A DNA stretch of 64,000 nucleotides. Origin: Lumnitzera littorea (taxonomy: Eukaryota; Streptophyta; Magnoliopsida; Myrtales; Combretaceae). Positions 48,120-60,100 of the stretch are shown in pieces. The stretch lies in contig JAMXBB010000004.1 in assembly GCA_024138015.1 (NCBI GenBank), positions 6,592,409-6,656,408 on the forward strand, given 5' to 3'. The notes below the pieces were generated by a model that worked only from the letters and a program-made list of their open reading frames with translations, had not been told where the DNA came from and searched no databases. How positions within the stretch are numbered: the stretch's first letter is position 1; each line of letters begins with the position of its first letter. The translations under genes were made by a program, and so were the position numbers.

Positions 48120-51100
48120 GTAGACCAACCTATACTACATCCCTTGTTTCACGATGTTATACAGGCTCTAATTAGTTGATCCATAAACTTTATTTATTTG
48201 AAAAAAACCATGCTTTATCATTATCATATTATTCGATTTTCCCTCGGCAAAGAATATTAATTGTCATATTTTGATTTGAACAACACATTAAGTAAAGTTG
48301 ATATAAGCTCTTGCTAGTTGGGTTTAAGTAGGAACTGGAAAAAGGCAAGATTAGAACTTGGCACGGGTTTCAACCTAATCGAAAACTATAGGTTCACAAG
48401 CCCCCAGATGGAGGAACTAGGACCGGCCTGCCCAAGGACGGTTTCAAACCGAGTCCTTCGACCCGACGGTTCTCCCAATATTAACTCAAGTCAAACTTAT
48501 GTTTTAAACTTGAGAGAGAGAGAGAGAGAGAGAAGAAACTTTAGCCAAAAAACTATGTAGTTTTCAGTCGAACTTTCGAAAGAAGTTGGAAATGATTTGC
48601 AATTATTTATATAGAATTATACCAAATTGAGTTGAACTTATAAAGAAGATCGAAAGACAAAAGTTCGTCTTAGCCCCACATTACAAAATGAGAACTATCT
48701 TTCACTAAATATCTATATATACCAAACTAGATGTTCTTTAAAGGTGTATTTATTTTTTATATTGTTAATAGTAACACATTAATGTCATGTTTAGTATGCA
48801 TTAATAAACAGGAAGGAATAATGATTTAAGGATATATTCCCTTTCCTATGTATGAAAGTGTGTTTAGAAGGTAGAATTTGATTCAGTTTTTGAGAAAGTG
48901 AAATCATAATTTCATTGCGCTCTCATTAATTAAAATTATTTATTTAAACTTTAACCTAATTATGACAATCAATAATTAAAAGTATTTTTGACAAATACTA
49001 TTATATACATGTTCTGTTCCATTTCATCGCTTATGCATTTCCAAACACATGAATGAGTTTATGATTCTAGTCTTAATTCAATTGCATCCCATGGCAATTT
49101 ATTCCTTTTTAGATTATTCCATTATATCAAGCATAATATAAACATTGTGGATGGAAAATAATTCTTTTTTATTCACATGAAAATCATTCAAAATTGCAAT
49201 TTTATTTAATTACATGGTTCTTTTTCTAATTACTTTTCCCTATAATTAGTTTCCCTTTTTTAATTTTTCTTCCATGAATTGCTCTAAACTCTCTAAATCC
49301 ATGTTTGGTTTATGGTTGGTTTTGGTTTTGGTTTCAAAGCTGCCAAGTCGATTTACGTATTAGAACTAACCTATGCCTACCGTGTAATCTCTTTAGATTG
49401 TATGACAAAAGTTAGAGCCGATGAAGGAAGGAGATAGTTCAATATAGTGAACGTGGATGCCGAAGAGCCTCTCTTTAATTATATACACTAAGGATACAAT
49501 CGGGGCGGGTTTTGTGAAACCCGAATTCACTCCTATAGATTTTAGCATTTTTCAAAATTTTATAAAAACTCTATAGAGTTTTATCCTCTATTCCTAAAAA
49601 CTGATCCTATAGGGATTTAACTTACCCAAAACCTTATAAAAGCTCTATAGGGTTTTGTCTCTTATTCCTAAAACTCGACCTTACAGGCATGAATTTTATA
49701 GGATTCAGAATACTTTATAGGGATAGGTTTTTATAGGGTTTATATAAGATTAAGGAGAGAATAGAAGTGAAGAAATTAAATAGGATTAATATTATATTTA
49801 CCAATTTATATAATAATTAAAATTAAGAATTAAATGTGTTATGCAATGTAAAACTTGTATAAGATATACGTGTTGCATATGTTGACAGTAAATATATTTA
49901 TTAATATTTACTTTTTTTTTACTAGGTTGGATTTCCCGTCGGGTTTTTTTTAATCCCAAAACCCGACCCTAAACCCCATAAGATTTTGAATTATATCCCA
50001 AAACTAGACCTTAAATTGTATAAGGTATTACCCTAATACTCTATAGGGTTTTTCTCCGGTTCGATGGGTTGAATACTTTTTAACGACTCGTCCAATTGCA
50101 TCCCTACTATATATGTAGAAGTTTTCAAGCCTAGCTTATGTTAACTAGTTAATGACTAGTTTATAGTGCAATTTTTTTTAACCGTATAAATTTAACTCCA
50201 TTTTGTTAAATCAAAGAAATATGTCAAAAGTTTAATGATATGAAGAATAGTGAAATTATACAACCACAACAATAGTAAGAAGTGCACAAAAATTTTGAGT
50301 CTAATAATTTTGTTAGAGTGAATATATTTATTGGAATTTAACTATGGATTGATCATTTATATAGTTAATAGACAAATATATAGTGGCTTCACAAATATAC
50401 GATATAACGATATGTTTTGGAATCCGTTTGAGTCTAATTTAGTGGGAGCAAACATATTTATTGGAATTTAACTATTGAATAATAATATATAGACTTAATA
50501 CAAAAATTGTGTTATTCGTTTTTTTGGTGGAGACACAAATAGATCAATAAAATATTTAGATTGAGAATTATAAGCATTTTATAAAATAAAAATATTCTAG
50601 AAATTTTTTCAACAATTTTTAATTTTTCTGAAAAATTGATAGTGTTGTTCCTCCAAGGCTGTAATAAGCAAGTAATATGATTAGTGGTCTCTTAAAGGAT
50701 GGATCAGATTCCATTCTTTCTCTCCTAACAGTTTATAATAGATGGTAGTTGGTATAAAAACAAAAAAAAATCCACAAGATATTGCTATCCACATAGATGA
50801 CTATACAATCACATTTATCAGACAATCTTGCATTCAGATTCAAATACGCAGTCAAGTCAAGTCTTTATTGCATTTATATAAGTTTAATGAAGAGCTAATT
50901 CCATATTAAACTTTGTCTATCCAGGTTAGGCTTACAGATGAAGGAGGAGAATACTGTGAATCAGAAAGCAGATCGCCTTCGAGAGAGGTTAAGCCAAAAG
51001 GGAAAAGTCCTTATAATTTTGGATGACATTTGGGAAAAGATAGATTTGGAGAAATTGGGGATTCCCATTGACGATGATCATCCAGAAATCAAGTTACTGT

Positions 51101-54100
51101 TGACCTCAAGAAGTGAACAAGTGCTGAGAAGCAAGATGGATTCTGAACACAATTTCCCTCTTAAACCTTTGGAATCAAGTGAAGCAGTGGACTTATTCAA
51201 GCAACTTGTTGGTGAACGAGCTCAGGAAAAAGCCACATTGATTGATCAGTTGGCCAATGAATGTGAAGGTTTGCCGGTTCTTATTTCTCCTTTGGCTACT
51301 TCTTGGAAATCCCTGCCTTCATCAACCTGGTCTAAAGCCTTAAAAAAGTTAAGAGAGTTCAATAAAGTAGGAATTGAAAAATTTATAGATGAATCGATGA
51401 AGTTTAGTTACCATCTCATAGAAAGTGAGGAGGCAAAATCATTGTTCCTGCTCTGTGGTCAAATCGGGGCTCAGATCATTCGAATAGATTATCTACTCGT
51501 TTTCGGAGTGAGCTTGGGGCTTCTCAATGGTGTCTATAGAATGGAAGAAGCAAGAGAAAAGGTGAAGTTGTTACTTGATAATCTTAAGGCCTCTTGCTTG
51601 TTGGAGGACTACAGTGAAGGTTGGGTTAAGCTACATGATCTGATGGGTGATGCTGCCCTCTCTATTGCATCAAAAACTCACTCTTCGCTGGTAATTAGGA
51701 ATAGTAAAATGTTGAAAGCATGCTCCAAGGATGATCTTAGAAGGTGCAAAACCTTATCTATGCCCTACCCAGACGCAATTCATGAACTTCCTGAAGAACC
51801 GATATGTCCTGAGTTGGATATGTTACTAATATTGGTGTATGCTAACAATTCTCATCTCAAAATTCCCCATGCATTTTTCAAAAATCTAAGGAAACTAAAA
51901 GTCTTACTTCTTTCTGGTCTGATATTAAACTCACTACCTTCATCTATACAATTCCTCAATGAGCTATATATGTTACATCTTGATGGTGTTGCAACGACTG
52001 AGGTTCTGAGGATAATTGGGAATTTAACAACATTACAAGTTCTCATCCTTGCTGGATCAGTATCTCGAATACCGAAGGAAATTGGGAAATTGAGAAATCT
52101 AAGAATCTTAAATTTGAGCGGTTGTTACAGTTTGGAAATAATTGAGCCTAATGTTTTGGGAAGATTAATACATATGGAAGAATTGTACCTGCCACCAACT
52201 TTTAACGAATGGGATGCAGAAGGAACTAGTAATGCGAGCCTCGATGAGTTGAACAATATGTCAGGCTTAAGCGCTCTCCACATTACAATTCCTAGTGCTG
52301 ATTCCAACAGTTAGTACAGTATAAAATATACATCGGGAAAGGGTGGGATTTACTGGACCATGGTGAAGAAAGAACTCTAAAGCTTGGGTTAGATCCTAGC
52401 AGCAGTTACTTGATTTTCAAAGAATTGCTGCAAACTATCTTGAAAAAGACTCAAAGCTTAGACCTGAATGGCTGGATCGGGTTTGAAGAAAGCATCACCG
52501 ACCTATTAAAGGAAGGCTTTCCAGAGCTGAAGCAAATTCTTGTGGAAAACTGTCCGTCAATCCAATACGTTGTTCACTCCAAGCATTTGAAATCGGTACC
52601 GATCTTGGAGAACTTGATTCTTCGCTATTTAACCAACTTACGGAAGGTATTCCAAAGTGATCTTGCCCCTAAGTCTCTCAAATATTTGGGAGTAGAATAT
52701 TGTGATAAGCTGGGGAATGTCTTGTCTTCTTCTTTGGTGAATCACCTTCCAAATCTTGAGGAGATTGTAGTATATAACTGTGAGATGATACAGGAGATTA
52801 TTACATATACCGATGATGACAAACGAATAATTGTTCGTGACAAATCTGAGTTGTTAAAGCTAGAAAATTTGCGTCAATTGTCATTGGTCAATTTACCCAA
52901 CTTCTTAAGCTTTTGCTCCAAAGGAAATTGGGAAATTGTTGAAGATGATGGTAACGCTAGCAGTAGCACTCTATCATCAATCTTTATGGATGGACGTCAG
53001 GTGAGATCCAGATCCATCTTCCATCAAATCCTTTGTCTATTTCATGATTTTTTTTTTTCCTTCTCCTTTTAAAATGATAGAGACCTGTAAATTTTATGAG
53101 AGAATACAAAATTAGGAAAACAACAAACTAGGTCACAGTTTTGATTTGGATGTACATATTAATTAAATATTCAAACAGGGAATGAAAAAGGAAAGATATT
53201 GGATATTGCAAGTGGAAATAACGGTATCTAAGAATCTAACTAGATAAACTTTTCATATTTTAATATCAATTACAAAATTTATAGGAAAAGATGAAAGAAT
53301 TTTTATTAGACGAAGATGTTTTAGCAGGGTATCCATTAACATTTTCTTATCATATAATATTATTCAATTACTATGATTGTTATTTTTATATAATACATTA
53401 TTACATACTTTTATGGTATAATGCATTCCTTTGAACTCTCAGAAAAGTTTATCACTTAGGCAACTTTAGCCTTTTCCTATTGAAGGGACTATAACAATAA
53501 GAAAGAAAATAACAGAAAAAATTTCTAGACTTTTATAATTAAATTAAAGATGATAAGGTTCTGTTCGGTTTTCTTTCCTCTCTTTTCATGAAGAGAAGAG
53601 TGTAACAATGAAAAAAGATTTATTAGATATTACATATCACATATTGTGTATATATGATATGTAAATACTAATAAAATATTGAAACAAATAATAATAAAAA
53701 AGTAATTTTCAAATCAATTATTATCCATAATTTGTATATATCAATATTTTACTAATATTTATATACTATATGTGCATAGCATATGGCATGTATTACCTAG
53801 CATTCACTAATCGTTCCTCATGTAACAATATGCTTTTTTTTTTTTTAATTTTGGTACACTCAGAATGATGGGGGCAAAGAATGGGTATGCATACAAATGT
53901 AAGGATAATTAGTTATTTATATATTTGTTTATTTGATAGGTTTCATTCCCTCGTTTGGAGTCTTTGACATTAAGTCAACTACCCCAGTTGACAAAGATTT
54001 CTCACAGTCAATATCCAGTGCAATTGCATCTCCTGAAGACTCTGAAATTGCATGAATGCGACTCCCTTTTGTATGCTGTCGATTCCAATATGCTACTTCA

Positions 54101-57100
54101 ATTGAGGAATTTGGATTCCTTGACTATAGATGGTTGCAAATCCGTGGAAACAGTCTTCAACCTGGAAGGCTTAGATGATGATAGTGAGTATATTTTGGAT
54201 CAGCTTGTTTTGCAAATCAAGCTAGAGTTGCGTAATTTGCCAAAGTTGAAGACAATATGGAACAAGAATCCTGAAAAAATCTTGAAAGGCCTCGTGCTAC
54301 AGAAGCTTGAGATATCTAGTTGCCACAGCTTGAAGAATCTATTTTCATCGTCCATGGCCAACGTAAGCCATATATCTATTGAATCATGCAAGGCAATGGA
54401 GGAAATCTTTTTAGAGGATAGCAATGATGAGCAGGAGTCGGAAGATGGTATAGTGTTTCCGTTGTTGACCCATCTAAGCATATCCAATATGGAAACTTTG
54501 AAAGCTTTCTCCCACGGAAATCATTGCTATCAATTTCCGTGCTTGACATTGTTGATGATATCTTCTTGTCCCAAAATGAGGGCATTTGTCTCTGAGAAGC
54601 ATAAAAATGAGGAGGCCATGACCAGCGAAGATGCTGCAGGATATGCATCCTTCTTCTGCTCAAAGGTATGTCCTATTTCAAAAGAGAATAAAGTATGCTC
54701 TTTCCTTTGGGTTAGTATTATACTATCTCTTCAGCTTCCGATTTTTGTAAGGTAATTATATGAAAATTCTTAGAAAAAGAAAATTAATACTTCTAGAGTT
54801 AGCTCTATGCTAAATTTTCATTCAAATATTTAATAGTAAATATAGAGAATGTCTGGTTAAGCATCAAATCTAGAATAATTTGTGAACTCTTGAAATCTTG
54901 CACGATTGGATGGATTTTGAATTATATATTAGATGTCATAAGGCAGGTTTTGATTTTATAATTTTCAATAGATCTAGGATGCTGTGAGCATGACCTATGC
55001 AATACTATAGCTAATACGTATGATTGGATTTGATCAATATAACAAAAATTGAAACATATTAGTCAAACTTATAGCCCATTATTTTAGGTTAGCTCTTGGT
55101 TCTATTGTCAAATTTATCTCCAATCTTCAATTTAAGTCGATGTCAAAATTTATGCTTGTTGGATCTTGTTTTTACTTTGTGTTTTATTATGATTCATTAT
55201 ATTTATATGTTATTATTAAATTGAGAAGAATATTAACTTATCACTTGAATATTATGATTTTGAATGTAAATGAGCAATAATATTTTAACATAAAAAGTGT
55301 TTAGAAATTGACAAATTCACATAGTAGCTTTGAAATTGTAGAATTCACATGATATAGGTTCTAGAGTGTAGGGATGAAATAAAAGGGATTTTGAGCATCC
55401 TGTACTCCATTATATCCTGAAACTTATCCAATACTCTATAAAGTGTCTTGACATTTATTCTAAATCTAAACTCTAGCATTTTAATATTCTTGATACTCGA
55501 TCCTAATCTGATTGATAAGCTATATAATATGGTCTAATTAAATAATTTAAATTTCATATTTTTTAAAAGATAAATAGTTATGTTTTTTCGACCTTTGTAT
55601 AGAAGACTCAGGTTTTTATCAAGTATAAAAGATTTCTGAAAATTTGATGAGATATAAAAGGTTTTTTAGAAACTCATTTCAAACCTTATAAGAAAGTATC
55701 CTATTTGGTCCTAATCGGTCCAACACCCTATATAATCCCACCTACTTACATCCTTAAGAAGGTGATTCTGAGGATAACAAGGTTGGTTTCAATTCTATGT
55801 TTTTTGAACTCATATGGAGTTTTGACGTGGTTCATATCATGCCTAACACCCAAAGGGAGCAATAAATATTTGGTTGACCATTTTTCAACTATTGCCAACT
55901 TAGTTGACTTCATTTGGTCGATTAGGAAGATTCCTTTTCCTTATTCGTACTTTTATGTATAGTTTTGTGCAATTTAATATCTAGAGTATAATTTGTGATC
56001 CTATGGGGTGGTCTTGTTAATTTTTTTTAACTAAAACCAACTATCTTTTAATTATGTTTTCTAACTCTCAATTATCATCTAGGATTTTAGGTTAGGGACT
56101 GAATTGCGTGTCTTTAGGAATCCCTACTATTTTTGTGAAGATCTTGTTATTTGCTCATCTTGCTTGAAGTTTGTTATTTCTAGGTCTTATTTCAGATTAC
56201 AACTTTGATAGAGTTAAGATTTTGAATTGTTTCTAGTTTCAGAATAAACTTTCTAGTTCTTAGTTTTTCAATTTGATTTTATAATTTAGATTTTTGAGAT
56301 AAATCAAAGTATTAGGGTTTTAGATGTTGATTTTGATTTAGGATTCCTAAGATCTATGGTTATAAATAAGTTGTATCATTAACTATTATAATTTCTAAGT
56401 TTTGATTACTAAAAATCAAATTATAGTTGTAAGTTTTAGATTGTATTTGAATGATGTGACTTTAAGTGGGTTTTCCCAACTTATCAAAACAATTGGTTTC
56501 TTACTGGGTGAATTGTGAAAGAAACTCTGATGCTATATTTATAAGGGTATAGAATGAGCTGTAAATGGTTCACATCTTATGGCAGTTTTTAAATTTTATT
56601 ATCTTATTAATTATTGATATTCTTCTTTTAAGTTATGGGAATTTTGTTTTATTAATATTGCTGCCTAACGCTATTTTATTTATTTAGCAGTAACCTTTAT
56701 TGTTATATTAGGTAAGGTGTCATGGTAATGTATAAGTATGAAAGGAGTTTCATTATTGTATGTAATTATTATCATATGTATTATATATCCTGGTTTTGGG
56801 TATTTTAACTCACTTAAAATATAAATAATTTAATTAAATGTTGATATAAATATGGAGGATTCAACATTGGCGACTTGGAGGGGCAAAAAAACACCTAGGG
56901 GACTTGATTGGTGTAATTTCTTTTGGAATGCCCCAGAAAAACGAAAAACAGGGGTCTTGATTGATTTTTTTTTTTTTGAAAACATAGAAGATTGCTAGTA
57001 TACTTATCCTATTAATCTAATATACTTAAGGTTTTACCCTAAATATAATGGGGTGTTATAATGCACTTGTGGTCACAGGTTGTTCTTCCAAGTTTGGAAA

Positions 57101-60100
57101 AGCTGATCCTGCATTCAATGGGAAGCATGAAAAGTATATGGGACAATAATATCTCTAATGATTCATTCTGTAAGCTAGCATCCATAGAGATCAAAGAATG
57201 TGCAAGAGTACAGACAATATTTCATTCATATTCAGTGGAGAGACTGCAGAATTTGACAAAAGTTGCAGTTGAAAGTTGTGAATTATTAGAGGTAGTATTT
57301 GAATATGGGCATAAGAAGTCGATGTTCCAGAAATTGCAAGAAGTAAGACTGGTCAAATTAGAAAAATTGAGACATGTGGTGATGAAGAACCATTCATCGG
57401 ACGAGGCAGCATTGACTTTTCCAAGTCTGAGAGATATATATGTAGCAGAATGCCATAATTTGATAAGTCTTTTCTCTAGTGACACTGCTAGGAGTCTTTC
57501 TGAGCTTGTGAATATGCACATATTTTCTTGTCAACACTTGAGGGAAGTTGTCTCCTTTGATGGTGAAGAAGACAATATGGCATTGACAGGGGCAATGGGA
57601 TTCAAAAATTTGACTTCCCTGCAACTCATAAACGTCAATAGCCTGGTTCACTTCTGCTCAGGGCATTATGAGCTATATTTCCCCTTTTTGAAGAAATTGT
57701 CAATAATCGGATGCAAGGAACTGAAGGCATTCGTTCTAAGACCAAATTTGGTTGGAATGGAAGAGCGATCCGAAAAGATTAGCTTGACGAGCAATATAGA
57801 AGTTAGCCATACACCTTTGTTTGACGAGAAGGTTTGGCCTTTTTTTTTTCACCACCGCCCCCCCCCCCCCCACCCCACCTCTTCAACTGCTATTGAGTTT
57901 GATGTATCAAATCATTGTTGTAATGAAAGCTTTTTGCAGGTCATATTTCCTAATTTACAAGAACTACAAATCAGAGGACTTGCCTTGAAAGAGATTTGGC
58001 CAACGAATGAACCTACCAGGATCCTAATGGATTTAAAAGTACTTGTGGTAGAGGAATGTCATCAACTCTCAAGAATATTCAAACTTGATAGACAAAGCTC
58101 GAGAAGGCAGAAAATCTCAAGAAGCACTAAATTCACACCAAAAATGCTTAAGCATTTGCGCAAGCTAACAGTGTCATCGTGTGACTCAATGCAACATATT
58201 GTAGCACCGAGAGATGATGATGATGATGATATAGGAGAAACTTATTACAAGAAAATCCTATTTCCTCAACTATCTTCTCTTGAGCTCCGTGTATTGCCAA
58301 GGCTCAGTACCTTTTGCCATAATAATTATGAAATAGAGTTACCAGTATTGGAGGAGTTGGAAATCATGGAATGTCATGCAGTGGAGCTCATTGCTGCAGA
58401 TTCTAACAAAGATTGCAAACCGCTTCTTTCGGTAGAAAAGGTATGTATAAAAGTAAATTGCACTCTTCACCCATTTATTAATTAGGGATTGGAATTATTA
58501 CGATCTAATGATCTTGCATCTACAAAAAGTACTTATAAAAAAGTTGACTGTCTTTTTATATGGATATTTCACAGAAAAGGGTTTGATTAAACTTTAATAG
58601 TTTGCATAACAAAATCATTTCTTAGATTTTGAAATATTAAAAAGAGATGCTTGTAGAAAATTTAAGTAAAAAAAAGTACATTTAGACAATATTTATATGT
58701 GTGTATTGTGTGTGTACATGCTTGCATGCAAATACACATATATAATCCATTTCAGAATTGGTTGAATAAATTTTGAAATATATACGTTGTTGGTTAGTTC
58801 AATTACTTTAGTCGTTTATAATTTACCTTATATATAAACAAGAGCATCTTCATTGTTGGTCCTTAACCCAATTCATTAGATCAAGGACCTTTACGGAAAG
58901 GTCCTTATGGGATGAATGGGTCCATAGGTAAGGACCAGTTCTATCTGGTTCTTTTCTTACATTTGTTTATTTATTCTACTGATAACAAATCTGTAGCAAT
59001 ATTTTGTCTTGTCAGAGTTTCTTTCCTTTTGAACTTAAAAAATTATATTATGCATTTACCCAAAAAAAATTACATTGTGTACAAAAATACATTTCGATTC
59101 ATAAATGTGAAGTTTGGAGGAATAGAGTTCGAGAGATTTTTCAAAGTGAGGGTTCTTTAAAATGCTATTGTGGAGTTTCAGTGAACTCTATAAGATCCAT
59201 AATAAGAAAGATTATGTTTAATATATTTTAACTTATCCTGTCAAGTAGGACACCATATAGATTGTGGATGAAAGAACTTGACCCTATTACTTTTTCTTTG
59301 TACGTCTGGTTTTGTAAATTAATAGATATCATCATATGATAATCCACAATGCAAAATGATAAAATTATAAGTATTCTGTTGTCTTTCTTGAATAAATAAT
59401 GCTATTAAATGCATGGTGCTTCAAAGAGGTGAAGGAATTATCTTAGTCCATGAAATGTGCTCTATTGCTAGTAAAAATAGTACTTGTTGAAAAGTGATGA
59501 CCACATTTATATAGTAGAAAAATCTTTTCAAGGATGGACATACATATCAAACGATAGTCAAGTTAGCTAAAACATAGGAAGATTAGGATGGAGTCTTTCT
59601 ATCCTTAAGACATTGCTTGATTTACTAGAAACGGGGTATCGATATTTTATTAATTTGATTCCATTGTCTGTTAATAAAAATAAACTAGGGAACCGGTTTT
59701 ATGAATGATTGTGTTCTATGAGGATCCTCTTGTTAGGATTTAAATTCTTAATATAAACCTCAAATTTTTTTAATAAAATCATTACTTCTCCCTTCCTCTT
59801 TCACTCTCTCCTCCCTTCTTGCCCCTTCTTCTTTGTACCTATCTGTTCTGTTTATCTCGTCTACTTATAATCCAAATGTATACTTTTAAGTCAACTAAAC
59901 AAAACAAGAGCACTCTATTTCCGCTTTGCTATTTATATTGTCATGTGTAATTTAAAATATAGTTTATTGTTCCAGCTTATGTTATAATTATATATAATTC
60001 TAAGCTCATGTACAATCTATAATGTATTAACCATTTGGATTGATAAATAAAAATCATAAACTATATATGTACATACATACATACAAATATATATATATAA

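Larger units (their letters stand above)
48120..50924 (+). other. NLR intron 1 (2.8 kb)
   Basis: GTAGAC to ATCCAG borders, phase 2, splitting an Arg codon in the middle of NB-ARC. It contains a (GA)n microsatellite (48511-48533) and a hAT-like MITE (49489-50106). The rest is AT-rich with no gene. Confidence 0.85.
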
